The position numbers and the translations under genes were made by a program. Source: Methanobacteriota archaeon (GTDB lineage: Archaea; Thermoplasmatota; Poseidoniia; Poseidoniales; Poseidoniaceae). Taken from it: DNA of 33,991 bases. Shown here one piece after another: positions 8,088 to 17,017 of the stretch; within the stretch, counting starts at the first letter, position 1, and every line of letters starts with the position of its first letter. The notes under the pieces were generated by a model that had not been told where the DNA came from, made no database searches, and saw nothing but the letters and a program-made list of their open reading frames with translations. The stretch covers positions 1 through 33,991 of the forward strand of contig PBMS01000049.1 of NCBI GenBank assembly GCA_002722695.1. Reading direction: 5' to 3'.

Positions 8088-8596
8088 TTAAGGAATACAT
8101 CAAAGAGTTCGTGAAGGACAACAAGACCGCTACCATCACCATCGTGATTGTGCTGGCGGTCGTGATGCTGCTGGCCACCCTGAGCGGATGCAAGGCAGAT
8201 GACCTGATCCAGATCAAGACTCCGCCGGCAGTGCAAAAGGCCATTGGTGTGGAAAGCCAGATCTCTCTGGCCGATGCCGGCTACGCATGGAACGAGTGGT
8301 CCAGCCACATCAAGCTCAACTCCGAGCGGTTTGCGGCTGAGATCGAAGAGGGTCGGTCCACGTTGATCTTGATCAACAGCCTGACCGACATGGGACTCAG
8401 CGCCCTGAACGGGCCAATGCAAACCGTACCTGGTGGTGCGGTGATTGTCGGCGGTGTATCAATGCTCGCCGGTATCTTCGTTCGCAAGCCAGGAACCAAG
8501 AAGCAAATCGAAGCTGCTTGGGAGCAGGGCTTCGGTGAAGGCCAGGCGTTTCTAAACGTCGAAGAAGAGGGCGACGATGTCGGAGCTGAGGGCTGA
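8084..8596 (+). CDS. Putative phage lipoprotein with second membrane segment
   Basis: 170 residues from a GTG start overlapping the previous stop. A hydrophobic helix (ITIVIVLAVVMLLATLSGC, residues 18-36) ends in LSGC, a lipobox with Cys36, so the protein may be processed and lipid-anchored. If not, it is a simple membrane anchor. Residues 118-133 (GAVIVGGVSMLAGIFV) form a second membrane segment, followed by a basic then acidic tail. The middle (YAWNEWSSHIKLNSERFAAE) is helical. A lipoprotein in a late operon could be a spanin subunit or a superinfection-exclusion factor; the sequence does not decide. It overlaps the first fibre-like gene by 20 bases. Confidence 0.6.
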   Translation: MIKEYIKEFVKDNKTATITIVIVLAVVMLLATLSGCKADDLIQIKTPPAVQKAIGVESQISLADAGYAWNEWSSHIKLNSERFAAEIEEGRSTLILINSLTDMGLSALNGPMQTVPGGAVIVGGVSMLAGIFVRKPGTKKQIEAAWEQGFGEGQAFLNVEEEGDDVGAEG

Positions 8597-9167
8597 CACG
8601 ATTACCTCGCTGACAACAGCATCAGTCAATTTCCCGACTGGCATGTTTGTCACAGGCAACGCAACGGTCAACGGCAACGCTGCTGTTAGCGGCAACGTGA
8701 CTGCTTCTGGCAACGTAACAGTAACTGGGGGAGTCACGGCAAGCACGCTGCAAAGCAGTGGCACTACGTCTTTGACGACTGCAAACATCACCAATGTGAA
8801 TTGCACAAACCTTGATGTCACTAACCTAACTGTTGGCGGAACGACGTTTTCCAGTTCCGGGGCGTATGCCTTCTTTTCAGTGGACGTTGCATCGAATGAT
8901 ACGCTGACCTTTCTTGCTCGGTACAACATCAACTCTACACCGCCCGCGCCAGTTCAACAGTCCTCGGGAATTTTTCGATACACCTTCTTGTTTGAAACCC
9001 CTCGACCTACTGGCGATGACAACTACCTGGTGTTTACAAGCGTCAGCGGAACCGGGACAACTGACTATGTGTTGCTCATAACTAAAATCAACAGTGGCTT
9101 CATTCTCGAAGCAAAGGGTTTGGGTAACCAAGATGAATTTGACTGTGTGGTCTTTGAGGCTTCCTAA
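8577..9167 (+). CDS. Short tail fibre-like protein 1 with hexapeptide beta repeats
   Basis: 196 residues. It begins MSELRADTIT, the N-terminal type shared by small fibre-like proteins of marine phages (MSTLRVDNIT-like) and by the third gene of this cluster. Residues 27-56 are five six-residue repeats of the form GN(A/V)(T/A)(V/A)x, such as GNATVN and GNVTVT, typical of a trimeric beta-helix or beta-prism stalk. The C-terminal half resembles a compact beta domain ending in DDNYLVFTSVSG, TTDYVLLITKINSGFILEAK and CVVFEAS. A receptor-binding or fibre role is inferred from architecture and from the neighbouring tail genes. Confidence 0.7.
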   Translation: MSELRADTITSLTTASVNFPTGMFVTGNATVNGNAAVSGNVTASGNVTVTGGVTASTLQSSGTTSLTTANITNVNCTNLDVTNLTVGGTTFSSSGAYAFFSVDVASNDTLTFLARYNINSTPPAPVQQSSGIFRYTFLFETPRPTGDDNYLVFTSVSGTGTTDYVLLITKINSGFILEAKGLGNQDEFDCVVFEAS

Positions 9168-9913
9168 TGACACAAATTAGCGTTAACGCGATAAAGGCAG
9201 CAAACGGCACAGGTGCAAGCACCGTTGGATCTCCGATCACGACGACAAGCCTTAGTACCACAAATCTTTCTTGCATTAATCTTGAGACAAACACAATGTC
9301 TGCAAGTGCTGGCGATGTGGATTCTGATGCGGGTTTTGTGTGTGATGGTCCAGACGACACGTTGACTGCACCATCTTTGAACATGTCTAATGCGCAATGC
9401 TTCAACTTCGCTACCGACAACATTCTGATCTCGGGAAGCAGCGATATAGCCAAACAACCGTACGCTTACTTTTGCTATGCATGGAATGGTAATGAAGTCA
9501 TTCAACAAGGCTTGGTTGGAGTTAAATTTGGCGGTGGCGTATCAGACTCTCTCAACCCCCGATATGGCTTTCAGGCAAGTGACGACCCTGAAAGTGTGAA
9601 AGACAACGGCAGGCTGACTTATTTCCCGTTCGGAGCGCAAGCTCAAAACGGAATATTCACCTTTGCACCCAAGTATTTCCAAATGGTTTTTGACGAACCG
9701 CTTCCAAACACTAACTACACCGTGCTTATCAGAAGCAGAAAACTGAGAGGCACAGTAGTTGGGCCGCTTGAGTATTGCTGCATGCATAACAGTGATCGAT
9801 TGTTTGGATCGGACTTTGAGGGCGGGCTAAAGCAAAGAGGCAGATTTACGATTGAAAGGCCAAATCTTAACAGCAACTCAAACGTCTATTTCTTCGGAAT
9901 GGTATTCGCATAA
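9167..9913 (+). CDS. Short tail fibre-like protein 2
   Basis: 248 residues starting with MTQISVNAIKAANGTG, the same short amphipathic N-terminal pattern as its two neighbours. Ser/Thr-rich stalk region (TTTSLSTTNLSCINLETNT). The C-terminal domain has FDEPLPNTNYTVLIRSRK and ends FGMVFA, a layout shared with fibre-like protein 3 (NTNYSLLI... VVAFSVM). It carries more Cys and aromatic residues than the neighbours, including YCCMHNSDRLF. One-base overlaps at both ends place it in the same operon. Likely a receptor-binding or virion surface protein by analogy. Confidence 0.65.
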   Translation: MTQISVNAIKAANGTGASTVGSPITTTSLSTTNLSCINLETNTMSASAGDVDSDAGFVCDGPDDTLTAPSLNMSNAQCFNFATDNILISGSSDIAKQPYAYFCYAWNGNEVIQQGLVGVKFGGGVSDSLNPRYGFQASDDPESVKDNGRLTYFPFGAQAQNGIFTFAPKYFQMVFDEPLPNTNYTVLIRSRKLRGTVVGPLEYCCMHNSDRLFGSDFEGGLKQRGRFTIERPNLNSNSNVYFFGMVFA

Positions 9914-10713
9914 TGTCAGAATTAAGAGTCAACACTATTAGATCAAACACTGCCGGCAAAGTTACCTTTAGCCAAGCGGTTGAGTTTGCTGGCAGCGTCG
10001 ATATCAAGCCAGGTGTAGATGAAGCCTTTACTATTGAAACAAGAAACAGTGGTGCTGCGCTGGGCAGGAAACTCACTCTGACTGGGTCTAAGTTAACTCT
10101 TGGTCCACTAGATGGATCAACCTACCCCACCAGCACTGGCTTTGAAATTCAAAAGGCAAATGGTCTTAATGCCATATCACTCAGCCCAACTGGAATTACA
10201 GTTGATTCAAGTGTTACCAGTATTGTTTTTGGAAGCAACACTAACATCACTTTCGGATCCGCTGCGGTTGGTGGAAATTTTGCTGTAGATGGAAATTGCA
10301 CTTTCGGCAATTCAAACTCAGACAGTCATACCATTAATGGCGACCTGACAGTTACTGGAACAATTAGCCAGCAACAAGGCTTGTCGCCTGGGTTTGGATT
10401 CCATGCGTTTGGAGAAGTAGAGGAGTCGGTGAGCAGTGGCACTTTGGCCGGCACTCCCACCTTGGCCAACGGCTCCGGCGGCATCAGCAACGTGTCACAC
10501 AACGCCGGCACATACACGGTCACCTTTGCTACCGCTACCGCAAACACAAACTACTCCCTTCTCATTTCTCCTCGGGACTCGATTGTTGCCAGTGGCCTGC
10601 CTCGAGCAACTGTTGAATCAATCGTCAAATCCACAACTGGATTTACCTTCCAAATATCAAACCACGCAAATGCCACCGGCACGATCGTGGTTGCATTCTC
10701 GGTGATGAAATAA
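9913..10713 (+). CDS. Short tail fibre-like protein 3
   Basis: 266 residues starting MSELRVNTIRSNTAGKVTF, nearly the same N-terminus as fibre-like protein 1, followed by a Gly/Ser/Thr/Asn-rich stalk (GGNFAVDGNCTFGN, HTINGDLTVTGTI). The C-terminal domain, about 65 residues, reads GTYTVTFATATANTNYSLLI, then KSTTGFTFQISN, then IVVAFSVMK. This is the tNYsl...tgFt...vvFsV pattern common in phage fibre tips. Likely receptor binding. It joins the adaptor gene by a one-base overlap. Confidence 0.7.
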   Translation: MSELRVNTIRSNTAGKVTFSQAVEFAGSVDIKPGVDEAFTIETRNSGAALGRKLTLTGSKLTLGPLDGSTYPTSTGFEIQKANGLNAISLSPTGITVDSSVTSIVFGSNTNITFGSAAVGGNFAVDGNCTFGNSNSDSHTINGDLTVTGTISQQQGLSPGFGFHAFGEVEESVSSGTLAGTPTLANGSGGISNVSHNAGTYTVTFATATANTNYSLLISPRDSIVASGLPRATVESIVKSTTGFTFQISNHANATGTIVVAFSVMK

Positions 10714-11339
10714 TGGCTTCAACAAAACTTGACCTGGTCAACGATGTACTTGAGCGAATCGGGAAACTCCCGGTATCTAACTTAGCCACAAACACCAACA
10801 GTTTGGCCGGCTTGGTCGAGCGAATGATCGACGCATCCGACCGAGAGCTGCAAGCCAGGGGTTGGCACTTCAACAGCAAACGCAACGTGCAGCTCACTGC
10901 CAACAGCGATGGCAGAATCATCATTGACACAATCGAAGGCTCCCGTGAAATCTTCCAAATCGATTCTGATGCAGAAGACGCTCACATTGACGTGGTTCGT
11001 CGAGACTCGATCTTGTACAACCTTAATGACAACACAGATCAGATCAGCAGCATCAAGGTTCAGTACACCTTCAAGGTCGATCTAGTCACTAATTCAGGCA
11101 GTGATCCAGTCGTACCAGAGTCATTTAGGAACTGGGTCGTCAGTAAGACTGCTCGTAGGTTTGATCGGTCGTACAACAAAGAGGACCGCATGACTCAGGT
11201 CTTGGTGGCCGAGGAGCAACTTGCACAATCCAACTTCTTCCGCGAAGAAATGCGGAACGCTGACGTTCGCGTTCTTGACACGGAAGACATGGCTCAGATT
11301 CGCGGTCGTCGCCGCACAATGAACAGGAGTATCTTCTAA
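10713..11339 (+). CDS. Tail tubular protein A / head-tail adaptor, T7 gp11-like (copy 1)
   Basis: 208 residues; T7 gp11 has 196. It would form the adaptor ring under the portal. Signatures are LDLVNDVLERIGKLPV at the N-terminus, IDASDRELQARGWHFNSKRN, and PESFRNWVVSKTARRFDRSY in the C-terminal half, followed by a helical tail. The gene directly after it is a second, diverged protein of the same architecture. One-base overlaps on both sides. Confidence 0.9.
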   Translation: MASTKLDLVNDVLERIGKLPVSNLATNTNSLAGLVERMIDASDRELQARGWHFNSKRNVQLTANSDGRIIIDTIEGSREIFQIDSDAEDAHIDVVRRDSILYNLNDNTDQISSIKVQYTFKVDLVTNSGSDPVVPESFRNWVVSKTARRFDRSYNKEDRMTQVLVAEEQLAQSNFFREEMRNADVRVLDTEDMAQIRGRRRTMNRSIF

Positions 11340-11986
11340 TGGCAGGCCCAGGATTCACATTCGTCGAGGCAATCAACGAGGTGGTGGAGACCATTGGCGA
11401 GTTCCCCATGAGCGGAGCCACTAAGCCATCGGGTCTGACCCCACCAGACACAACTTCGATTTATGCAAGAGCCGAAGAGTTCATTGACCGCTACAACAAG
11501 CGGGTTCAATCTCAGGGGTTCCCAGAGAACACAGTGTTTGGCAAGGCGTACACCCCGAATGGATCTGACAACAACAATGTGGATCTTGCCACGACTGTTC
11601 TAAGAATCCAGTCCAGCGGTCCAAGTGAACACCGAACCTTGGTACTTCGGGTGGACACCAGCGATAGCAGCACCCCTAAGATCTTCGACGCACGACTCAA
11701 CTCCTTCGACCTTGGAAGCACCAGCACTGTGTTCGTGGACCAGGTGGATCTGTTGGCGTTCGAGGATCTGACGCCTCACTTGCAGGACGTAATTATCGGG
11801 ATGGCCAAGGTGGCCTTCCAGCGCCGCATGCAGGGCAACCTGAACATGGACACCGCACTGATGCAGGAGTATGCTCAAGCCGAGGCACAGATCGAACGCA
11901 ACATCGCAGACATCTCTTCGCAACCATTCAACCAGCGGCCCATGGTTCCTGGCATGGGTCAGCCGCAGCAGCAACGTGAACGATGA
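11339..11986 (+). CDS. Second tail tubular protein A-like adaptor (copy 2)
   Basis: 215 residues. The architecture is that of gp11: FVEAINEVVETIGEFPMSG at the start, AEEFIDRYNKRVQSQGFPEN where copy 1 has the RELQARGW helix, then LVLRVDTSD...KIFDARLNSFDL, then LAFEDLTPHLQDVIIGMAKV and AFQRRMQGN. The latter matches the LxFEDLPxxxxxYIxxxAAxxFQxRxxG signature of tail tubular proteins A. It therefore looks like a paralogue or second family member of the preceding gene. The C-terminus is Gln-rich (GMGQPQQQRER). It overlaps the nozzle gene start by four bases. Confidence 0.75.
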   Translation: MAGPGFTFVEAINEVVETIGEFPMSGATKPSGLTPPDTTSIYARAEEFIDRYNKRVQSQGFPENTVFGKAYTPNGSDNNNVDLATTVLRIQSSGPSEHRTLVLRVDTSDSSTPKIFDARLNSFDLGSTSTVFVDQVDLLAFEDLTPHLQDVIIGMAKVAFQRRMQGNLNMDTALMQEYAQAEAQIERNIADISSQPFNQRPMVPGMGQPQQQRER

Positions 11987-14577
11987 CCACTAACAAGTTC
12001 ACCAACGTAGTCCAGAACCTGAACCAAGGCATCAGCCAACAGGATGCCGCGTTACGGTTTCCAGCTCAGGTGGAAGACGCCACGAACATAATCTTTGACA
12101 CTGCCTTGGGCGCTCGAAAACGTCACGGATCATTTACCAAGGGCGCTAGCAGCCCAATATCAAACGATTTCAAGTTCAAGATGCACAAGATTGAACGTGA
12201 CGATGATGAAGAGTATGCGGTGATTATTGGTCGGCAAGCCGATAGTGTCTTCTTGGAAGTGTTTGATTTGGTGAATGATGAATTCGCAACAACAAACCTT
12301 AATGGCCAGGCGGCAGCGTACTTGGCACAGAACAATCCCCAGTACGACGACTACCGACTGGTAACGATTGCGGACACAACATTCATCGTCAACACTCTGG
12401 TCAACACATCTTTGACTAGCACCAATAGCGTCATTGACAATTCAAAAATGCCAGTCTTGTTAAAGAGACTTACCCTTACGCCATTGGTCTTTGACTGTCA
12501 GCCTGCAACTTTTGAAAACAAATCATTTAGGCAACAAGTTATGACTGCCACCATGGCGAATTCAACCTCTGAAATCCCTGAAGTCGAGGATACCTTCGGT
12601 CTGCGAATAGCAAGAGTGGCAGCAGGTTCTAACAAAACTACTGAGTATAAATCGTCAGTGGCATCTCGCATGGCCCACACTGCGGGTGCGAAAGAAGTGC
12701 AAGAAGCCATTGAGGGTAACGGAATAGACGAAAGACGAACAAAGGTCAACGATCAAAATGAGCCGACTGAAGAGTTCGTTGTAGAGCCAAGTGGCAAACT
12801 TGGAATGACCCGTGATGGTGACGGAGGTATATCGCCTTCAAATCAATTCATGACACTTGGCAAAGTCATATGCACTGGCGGGCCGTTACTAAGCGAACCC
12901 GTGAAGATTAACTTCAGTGCGGATGTTGCGATAGACAGACTTTTAGAACCTGACTCATCGTTGAGTCCCGAAGTAAATGTTGCTATTACACGGGGTGATG
13001 ACAAGTCCGACCCTGCTCCAGAGTTTCTAAAACTTGGTCTTCCAATTCGAGATGTAACTTTCTTTCAGGGACGCTTGGCGTTTGCATCTGATGAGTTTGT
13101 TTCGTTTTCAAGAACTGACAATGTGTTTGCATACTTTCAGGAAACACCGATTGCACCTAATGCTGCGGACCCGATTGATCTACAGCTTGCCGCCAATGAC
13201 GTAAACATCGTGGACTATTGCGTCCCATACCGTGGGAGCATTCTGGTCTTCACAAAGTCTGGCCGGCAGTTTGAAATTGGATCGAACGGCGTGTTTACTC
13301 CAGATACGGCTACGGTGACTCCTGCAACAAAGTATGACATCAGGCCAGCTCGACCACAGCTTCTTGGTGACAGGATTTACATGGCAGGGGCTAAAGATCA
13401 AAGTAGCTCACTTCTTGAATACTTCTTTAGCGACAACGCCGTATCAAATGTTGCAGAAGACGTGTCATTGCAAGTTACAAACCTTCTGCCAAAAGACGTG
13501 ATTCGGATTGCTACATGCACTTCGCCATCGATGGTTTTCCTTCTGCCTCGCACTGCGGGAGATAGTGGAGACACCACTCTACCGCCCGTTGGTAACACTA
13601 CCCAATCGGTGCTTGACGGAGCCAACGATACGGACGGAACCGACTTTTGGTATGAATCTAATACTTGGCAAGGAGGTATTGCCCCAGGTCCAGACAGAAA
13701 CGCGGTGATTACTCCAGGTCACGTTGTTACTTTCGACGGCAACTACGACCCCCCTAGTTTCACTCAGATTTACAAAGAGCAAAATGACAGCATTGTTTCT
13801 GATATTTACGTTTACAACACCTACTTCCAAGGACGTGAACGTATTCAAAGCGCGTGGTCAAAGTTCAACTTCCAGGGTGACGCTATTCAAGACATCTTCT
13901 GTTTGGAAGACAAGTTACTTGTTCTTTGGAAGCACACCAGCCCAGCATCGGGTGTTACTCGATTGAAGATCGATCAGATCAACTTGGATAGTGAAGAAGT
14001 AACTTCAACTTTGCCGGCTGGATTTGAAGCCGCTAGAAATATCACGTTGGATCACATGTTTGTCATTGACTACACCAGTGGTTCCACGATCACTATTCCT
14101 GATGTGAGTGCTAGTGAAACCTATGACAAAATGGTGGGTCAAGATGGCACAGAATATAACATCACGCATGATGCAGCTTCCAACGGTATTACTTACAACG
14201 TGCCAGCGGGACTTGCACCGGGTTCGTACATCGTCGGAAGGTCTGTCAACGCTAATATTGTGATTTCTGAGCAAGTTGCCAGAACCCCTCAGAACAAACC
14301 AATAGTCAATGGAAGATTGACTTTGGACAAAGTTGTGGTTCGACACAACAACTCGGGTCCGTTCGACATCACCTTGAGCCACCGAACTCTTGCAACAACG
14401 CAAGTTCCCAACCGCGTGACTCAACGAACGTCAACAAGTGTTGATGAAGGGGATATCACGGTTCGTGTCAACGCCAAAGCCGAAGACACCAAGATCGAAA
14501 TTCGTTCTAACAACTCATACGAGATGATCATCAGTGGGTATGAAGCTCACGGATGGCACAACACAATTACGGAGTAG
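11983..14577 (+). CDS. Tail tubular protein B / tail nozzle, T7 gp12-like, with an internal insertion
   Basis: 864 residues (T7 gp12 has 794). It forms the tail nozzle below the adaptor. The N-terminal signature LNQGISQQDAALRFPAQVED, followed by GARKRHGS, is characteristic. LGLPIRDVTFFQGRLAFASD with VSFSRTDNVFAYF in the middle, and a short YFQGRERIQSAWSKFNFQGD motif further on, are also typical. Residues about 536-592 (from GNTTQSVLDGAND to TFDGNYDPP) interrupt the segment between MVFLLPR and IYVYNTYF. This insert has WYESNTWQGGIAPGPDRNAV, which recalls the start of a G8-type beta domain. The C-terminal part is beta-rich and ends in an ISGYEAHGWHN-type motif seen in this family. Confidence 0.92.
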   Translation: MTTNKFTNVVQNLNQGISQQDAALRFPAQVEDATNIIFDTALGARKRHGSFTKGASSPISNDFKFKMHKIERDDDEEYAVIIGRQADSVFLEVFDLVNDEFATTNLNGQAAAYLAQNNPQYDDYRLVTIADTTFIVNTLVNTSLTSTNSVIDNSKMPVLLKRLTLTPLVFDCQPATFENKSFRQQVMTATMANSTSEIPEVEDTFGLRIARVAAGSNKTTEYKSSVASRMAHTAGAKEVQEAIEGNGIDERRTKVNDQNEPTEEFVVEPSGKLGMTRDGDGGISPSNQFMTLGKVICTGGPLLSEPVKINFSADVAIDRLLEPDSSLSPEVNVAITRGDDKSDPAPEFLKLGLPIRDVTFFQGRLAFASDEFVSFSRTDNVFAYFQETPIAPNAADPIDLQLAANDVNIVDYCVPYRGSILVFTKSGRQFEIGSNGVFTPDTATVTPATKYDIRPARPQLLGDRIYMAGAKDQSSSLLEYFFSDNAVSNVAEDVSLQVTNLLPKDVIRIATCTSPSMVFLLPRTAGDSGDTTLPPVGNTTQSVLDGANDTDGTDFWYESNTWQGGIAPGPDRNAVITPGHVVTFDGNYDPPSFTQIYKEQNDSIVSDIYVYNTYFQGRERIQSAWSKFNFQGDAIQDIFCLEDKLLVLWKHTSPASGVTRLKIDQINLDSEEVTSTLPAGFEAARNITLDHMFVIDYTSGSTITIPDVSASETYDKMVGQDGTEYNITHDAASNGITYNVPAGLAPGSYIVGRSVNANIVISEQVARTPQNKPIVNGRLTLDKVVVRHNNSGPFDITLSHRTLATTQVPNRVTQRTSTSVDEGDITVRVNAKAEDTKIEIRSNNSYEMIISGYEAHGWHNTITE

Positions 14578-14579
14578 CC

Positions 14580-15152
14580 ATGGGTATTGAACTCGCAATC
14601 GCAAGCGCCATCGTGGGCGGTGCGGCTTCTGCGTCTCAGGCATCCCAAATGAACCGGGCTGCTCAGAATGCAGCAAGGCGAGCAGCCCAGCAAGCCGAAA
14701 AACGGTATGGGGCGATCCGAGAACGAGAGTTGATTCTGCGTGAACAGGTGTCCAAGCGATCTGACCAGCAACGCCTAGAGACCGTCAAGAGGTCTGCCCG
14801 AGAACGCGGTGCAAGACTGGCTGCTGCGGCTGGTGCTGGCGTTGGGTTCTCCGGTACGACTGCGACACAAGTCATGAATGTGTTTGACCGCCGGGACGAA
14901 CTCATGGCAACCATCGGGTCCAACACCATGTCTGACCTGAAGACGATTGCCTCCCAATCTCAGAACCAAATCTTTGACACTGAAGCCGCCATGCAGAACA
15001 CCATGGCTCAGGCGGAGTCGATGCTTTCATCCCCATTCCTTTCTGGTCTTTCAGGGGCGCTCAGTGGTGCTTCTGCCGGATACAACTTGGGTTCTGGCCT
15101 TGAGACGGCAGGCATTGGTCAGGGTTTCCAATTCATCCCTAGGAATCCATAA
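14580..15152 (+). CDS. Internal virion protein, T7 gp14-like
   Basis: 190 residues from ATG 14580, which has GGAG at 14571-14574. An in-frame ATG at 14553 lies inside the nozzle gene and has no good ribosome site. The N-terminus MGIELAIASAIVGGAASA is a Gly/Ala-rich hydrophobic segment, followed by an Ala/Gln/Arg-rich helix (AARRAAQQAEKRY, LRAA-like ARLAAAAGAGVGFSG). The composition and size (T7 gp14 has 196 residues) and the place just after the gp12-like gene match the ejected core protein that inserts in the outer membrane. The C-terminus is Gly/Ser-rich (FLSGLSGALSGASAGYNLG). Confidence 0.82.
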   Translation: MGIELAIASAIVGGAASASQASQMNRAAQNAARRAAQQAEKRYGAIRERELILREQVSKRSDQQRLETVKRSARERGARLAAAAGAGVGFSGTTATQVMNVFDRRDELMATIGSNTMSDLKTIASQSQNQIFDTEAAMQNTMAQAESMLSSPFLSGLSGALSGASAGYNLGSGLETAGIGQGFQFIPRNP

Positions 15153-15154
15153 AC

Positions 15155-17017
15155 ATGGCAAAGCGCAACGTACGACAGCAGATTCAAGAACAGGTCTTGC
15201 CGGGGTCTATCGCCCCGAGCATGTCAGCGCCTCAGGTTCCTTCGCTGTCGCTTGCAACCCAGATCCGACCTGAACGTCCAAGCCAGGAGCTGCGACAGAT
15301 CATGGGGGTCGTAGAGTCGCTTGGCCAGTTTGGGTCGACAATCCAGAGATACAACAAAGCCGAGGCTCTTGAGGAGTCTGGGTTCGCTGCTCGATCGTCC
15401 GTGGAGGACCGTGTGCCTCTGGTCGCGGCCCTTCGCAACGACACGCTAGACCAACTTGAGATCTCGCCGGCAAACGACCAAGCCGGTGTGGCTGCTGTCA
15501 CGATGGAGGATCTTCTGTTCAATGCCATCGGAGATGCTGACACCCCAGAGGTCGGGATTCAGAACTGGCTGACTGGGCTGTCAGAGCCAACCATGAGTTC
15601 GTTCCGGTCTGACGATGCCAGAGACACCTACGAGTCAGGCTTCTACAACCCAGTGTTGCAGGCTGCAAACGACTGGTATCAAGGCAAACTCCAAGAAAAG
15701 CAGGGGATCATCCTGCGGGGTGTCTCGGAAGGTTTGGCCGCGAACAACGATCCAGTCAATTTTGGTGACTTGAGGTCGGAGACTGAGAAGTCTGAGTTTG
15801 TTGGAACGCTTTCAGATCTTGAAACTTCTGCGGTGCTGGTGGACGCTGCATCTGTTGCGGTTGGCATGAGTCGGTTCAGCAGAGCAAACGATCTGCTCGA
15901 CCAGGTTCCAGAGTCAAACAGAGATGCCAACTGGTACAGGGCGTTCGGCCAGGCAAAAGAAGCATTGTCCCAAAGCGTGGGGGCATCAGTCACCAGCGAG
16001 CTGATGAACTTCGACATGGAGGCTGGCCCCCCAAACCTGAGTCAGACCGCCAGGTTCTTTGGTGAAGCCGAGCAAGATCCTGAGCTGGTCTCTGCTTTGA
16101 AAGTTTCGGTTAACACATACGCCGTCAACCCTGGAGTCATGCGTGAGGACAAACTGTCTGCACTTGGTCAGATGCTGGTCACCGTGTCGCCGTTCAGTTC
16201 AGCATGGAACGAAGTTAGCAACGCCATCGCACGGGTTCCTAACGAAGATTCCGAATCACAGCAGTTGGCTGACGCACGAAAAGAAAACAAGTATCAAGCC
16301 AAACTAATGTCACTTGAGCTGCTTCAGATGGGCAAAGTTGGAAACATTGACAGCGAAAATGATGGCTACGAAGCCCAGTACCGCCAGGTGCTAATCGACA
16401 AGTTTGGAGGTGACGGAAGAGACTTCTTCAACGACTACCAAGAACTCAAACTCAAAGAGCAGTATGCCGGCGACTCAAACGCGGACACCGACGCAACGGC
16501 TGCTGGCCTACTGCTTAAGATGCAGGAATTGTTTGACCCTACGCAGCAAAGAGAATTTATGAGAGGTGAAGTGTTTACCGCTGTCGAACAAGGCAAGATT
16601 ACGTTCGCAGACTTTAAGAGCATTATGGCCGCAGCAGAGGCGGAAAAGAAATTAGACGCCTTCAAAGAAACAAGATACCTTAAAGAATTAGAGAAAGACA
16701 TCGCGCAAACTTTCGTTGCAAGGACTGGGACTGAATCCGTCGTTGAAAATCTGGATGGTGTACTGTCTGTGTTATTAGGGGGGGATATTGACGAAGCAGC
16801 AGCGCGTCTCAAACTTAGAAGTTTGCTGTTCGATTTCAGAAATGACTACGCAACTTGGCTCAGAGAGAACGGCAGTTTGCTGGATTCTGATCCTGTTGAA
16901 TTCAATAAACAATTGCGAGAAGAGTTGAAAAGGCTTGGAGAGCTGTACATTCCACAGGCCGGAGATGCTGGCTACTACTTCTCTAGCGAAGCACAAGAAA
17001 ATAGGAATAATCCATGA
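15155..17017 (+). CDS. Internal virion protein, T7 gp15-like by position
   Basis: 620 residues, mostly helical and acidic (T7 gp15 has 747). It begins MAKRNVRQQIQEQVLPGSIA and has PSQELRQIMGVVESLGQFGS near residues 43-62, a start commonly seen in podoviral inner core proteins. It then has long helical segments with Trp/Tyr-rich spacing (FYNPVLQAANDWYQGKLQEK). No catalytic motif is visible. Assignment rests on size, composition and the gp14-gp15-gp16 order. It would line the periplasmic part of the ejection channel. Its end overlaps the giant gene (ATGA). Confidence 0.72.
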   Translation: MAKRNVRQQIQEQVLPGSIAPSMSAPQVPSLSLATQIRPERPSQELRQIMGVVESLGQFGSTIQRYNKAEALEESGFAARSSVEDRVPLVAALRNDTLDQLEISPANDQAGVAAVTMEDLLFNAIGDADTPEVGIQNWLTGLSEPTMSSFRSDDARDTYESGFYNPVLQAANDWYQGKLQEKQGIILRGVSEGLAANNDPVNFGDLRSETEKSEFVGTLSDLETSAVLVDAASVAVGMSRFSRANDLLDQVPESNRDANWYRAFGQAKEALSQSVGASVTSELMNFDMEAGPPNLSQTARFFGEAEQDPELVSALKVSVNTYAVNPGVMREDKLSALGQMLVTVSPFSSAWNEVSNAIARVPNEDSESQQLADARKENKYQAKLMSLELLQMGKVGNIDSENDGYEAQYRQVLIDKFGGDGRDFFNDYQELKLKEQYAGDSNADTDATAAGLLLKMQELFDPTQQREFMRGEVFTAVEQGKITFADFKSIMAAAEAEKKLDAFKETRYLKELEKDIAQTFVARTGTESVVENLDGVLSVLLGGDIDEAAARLKLRSLLFDFRNDYATWLRENGSLLDSDPVEFNKQLREELKRLGELYIPQAGDAGYYFSSEAQENRNNP

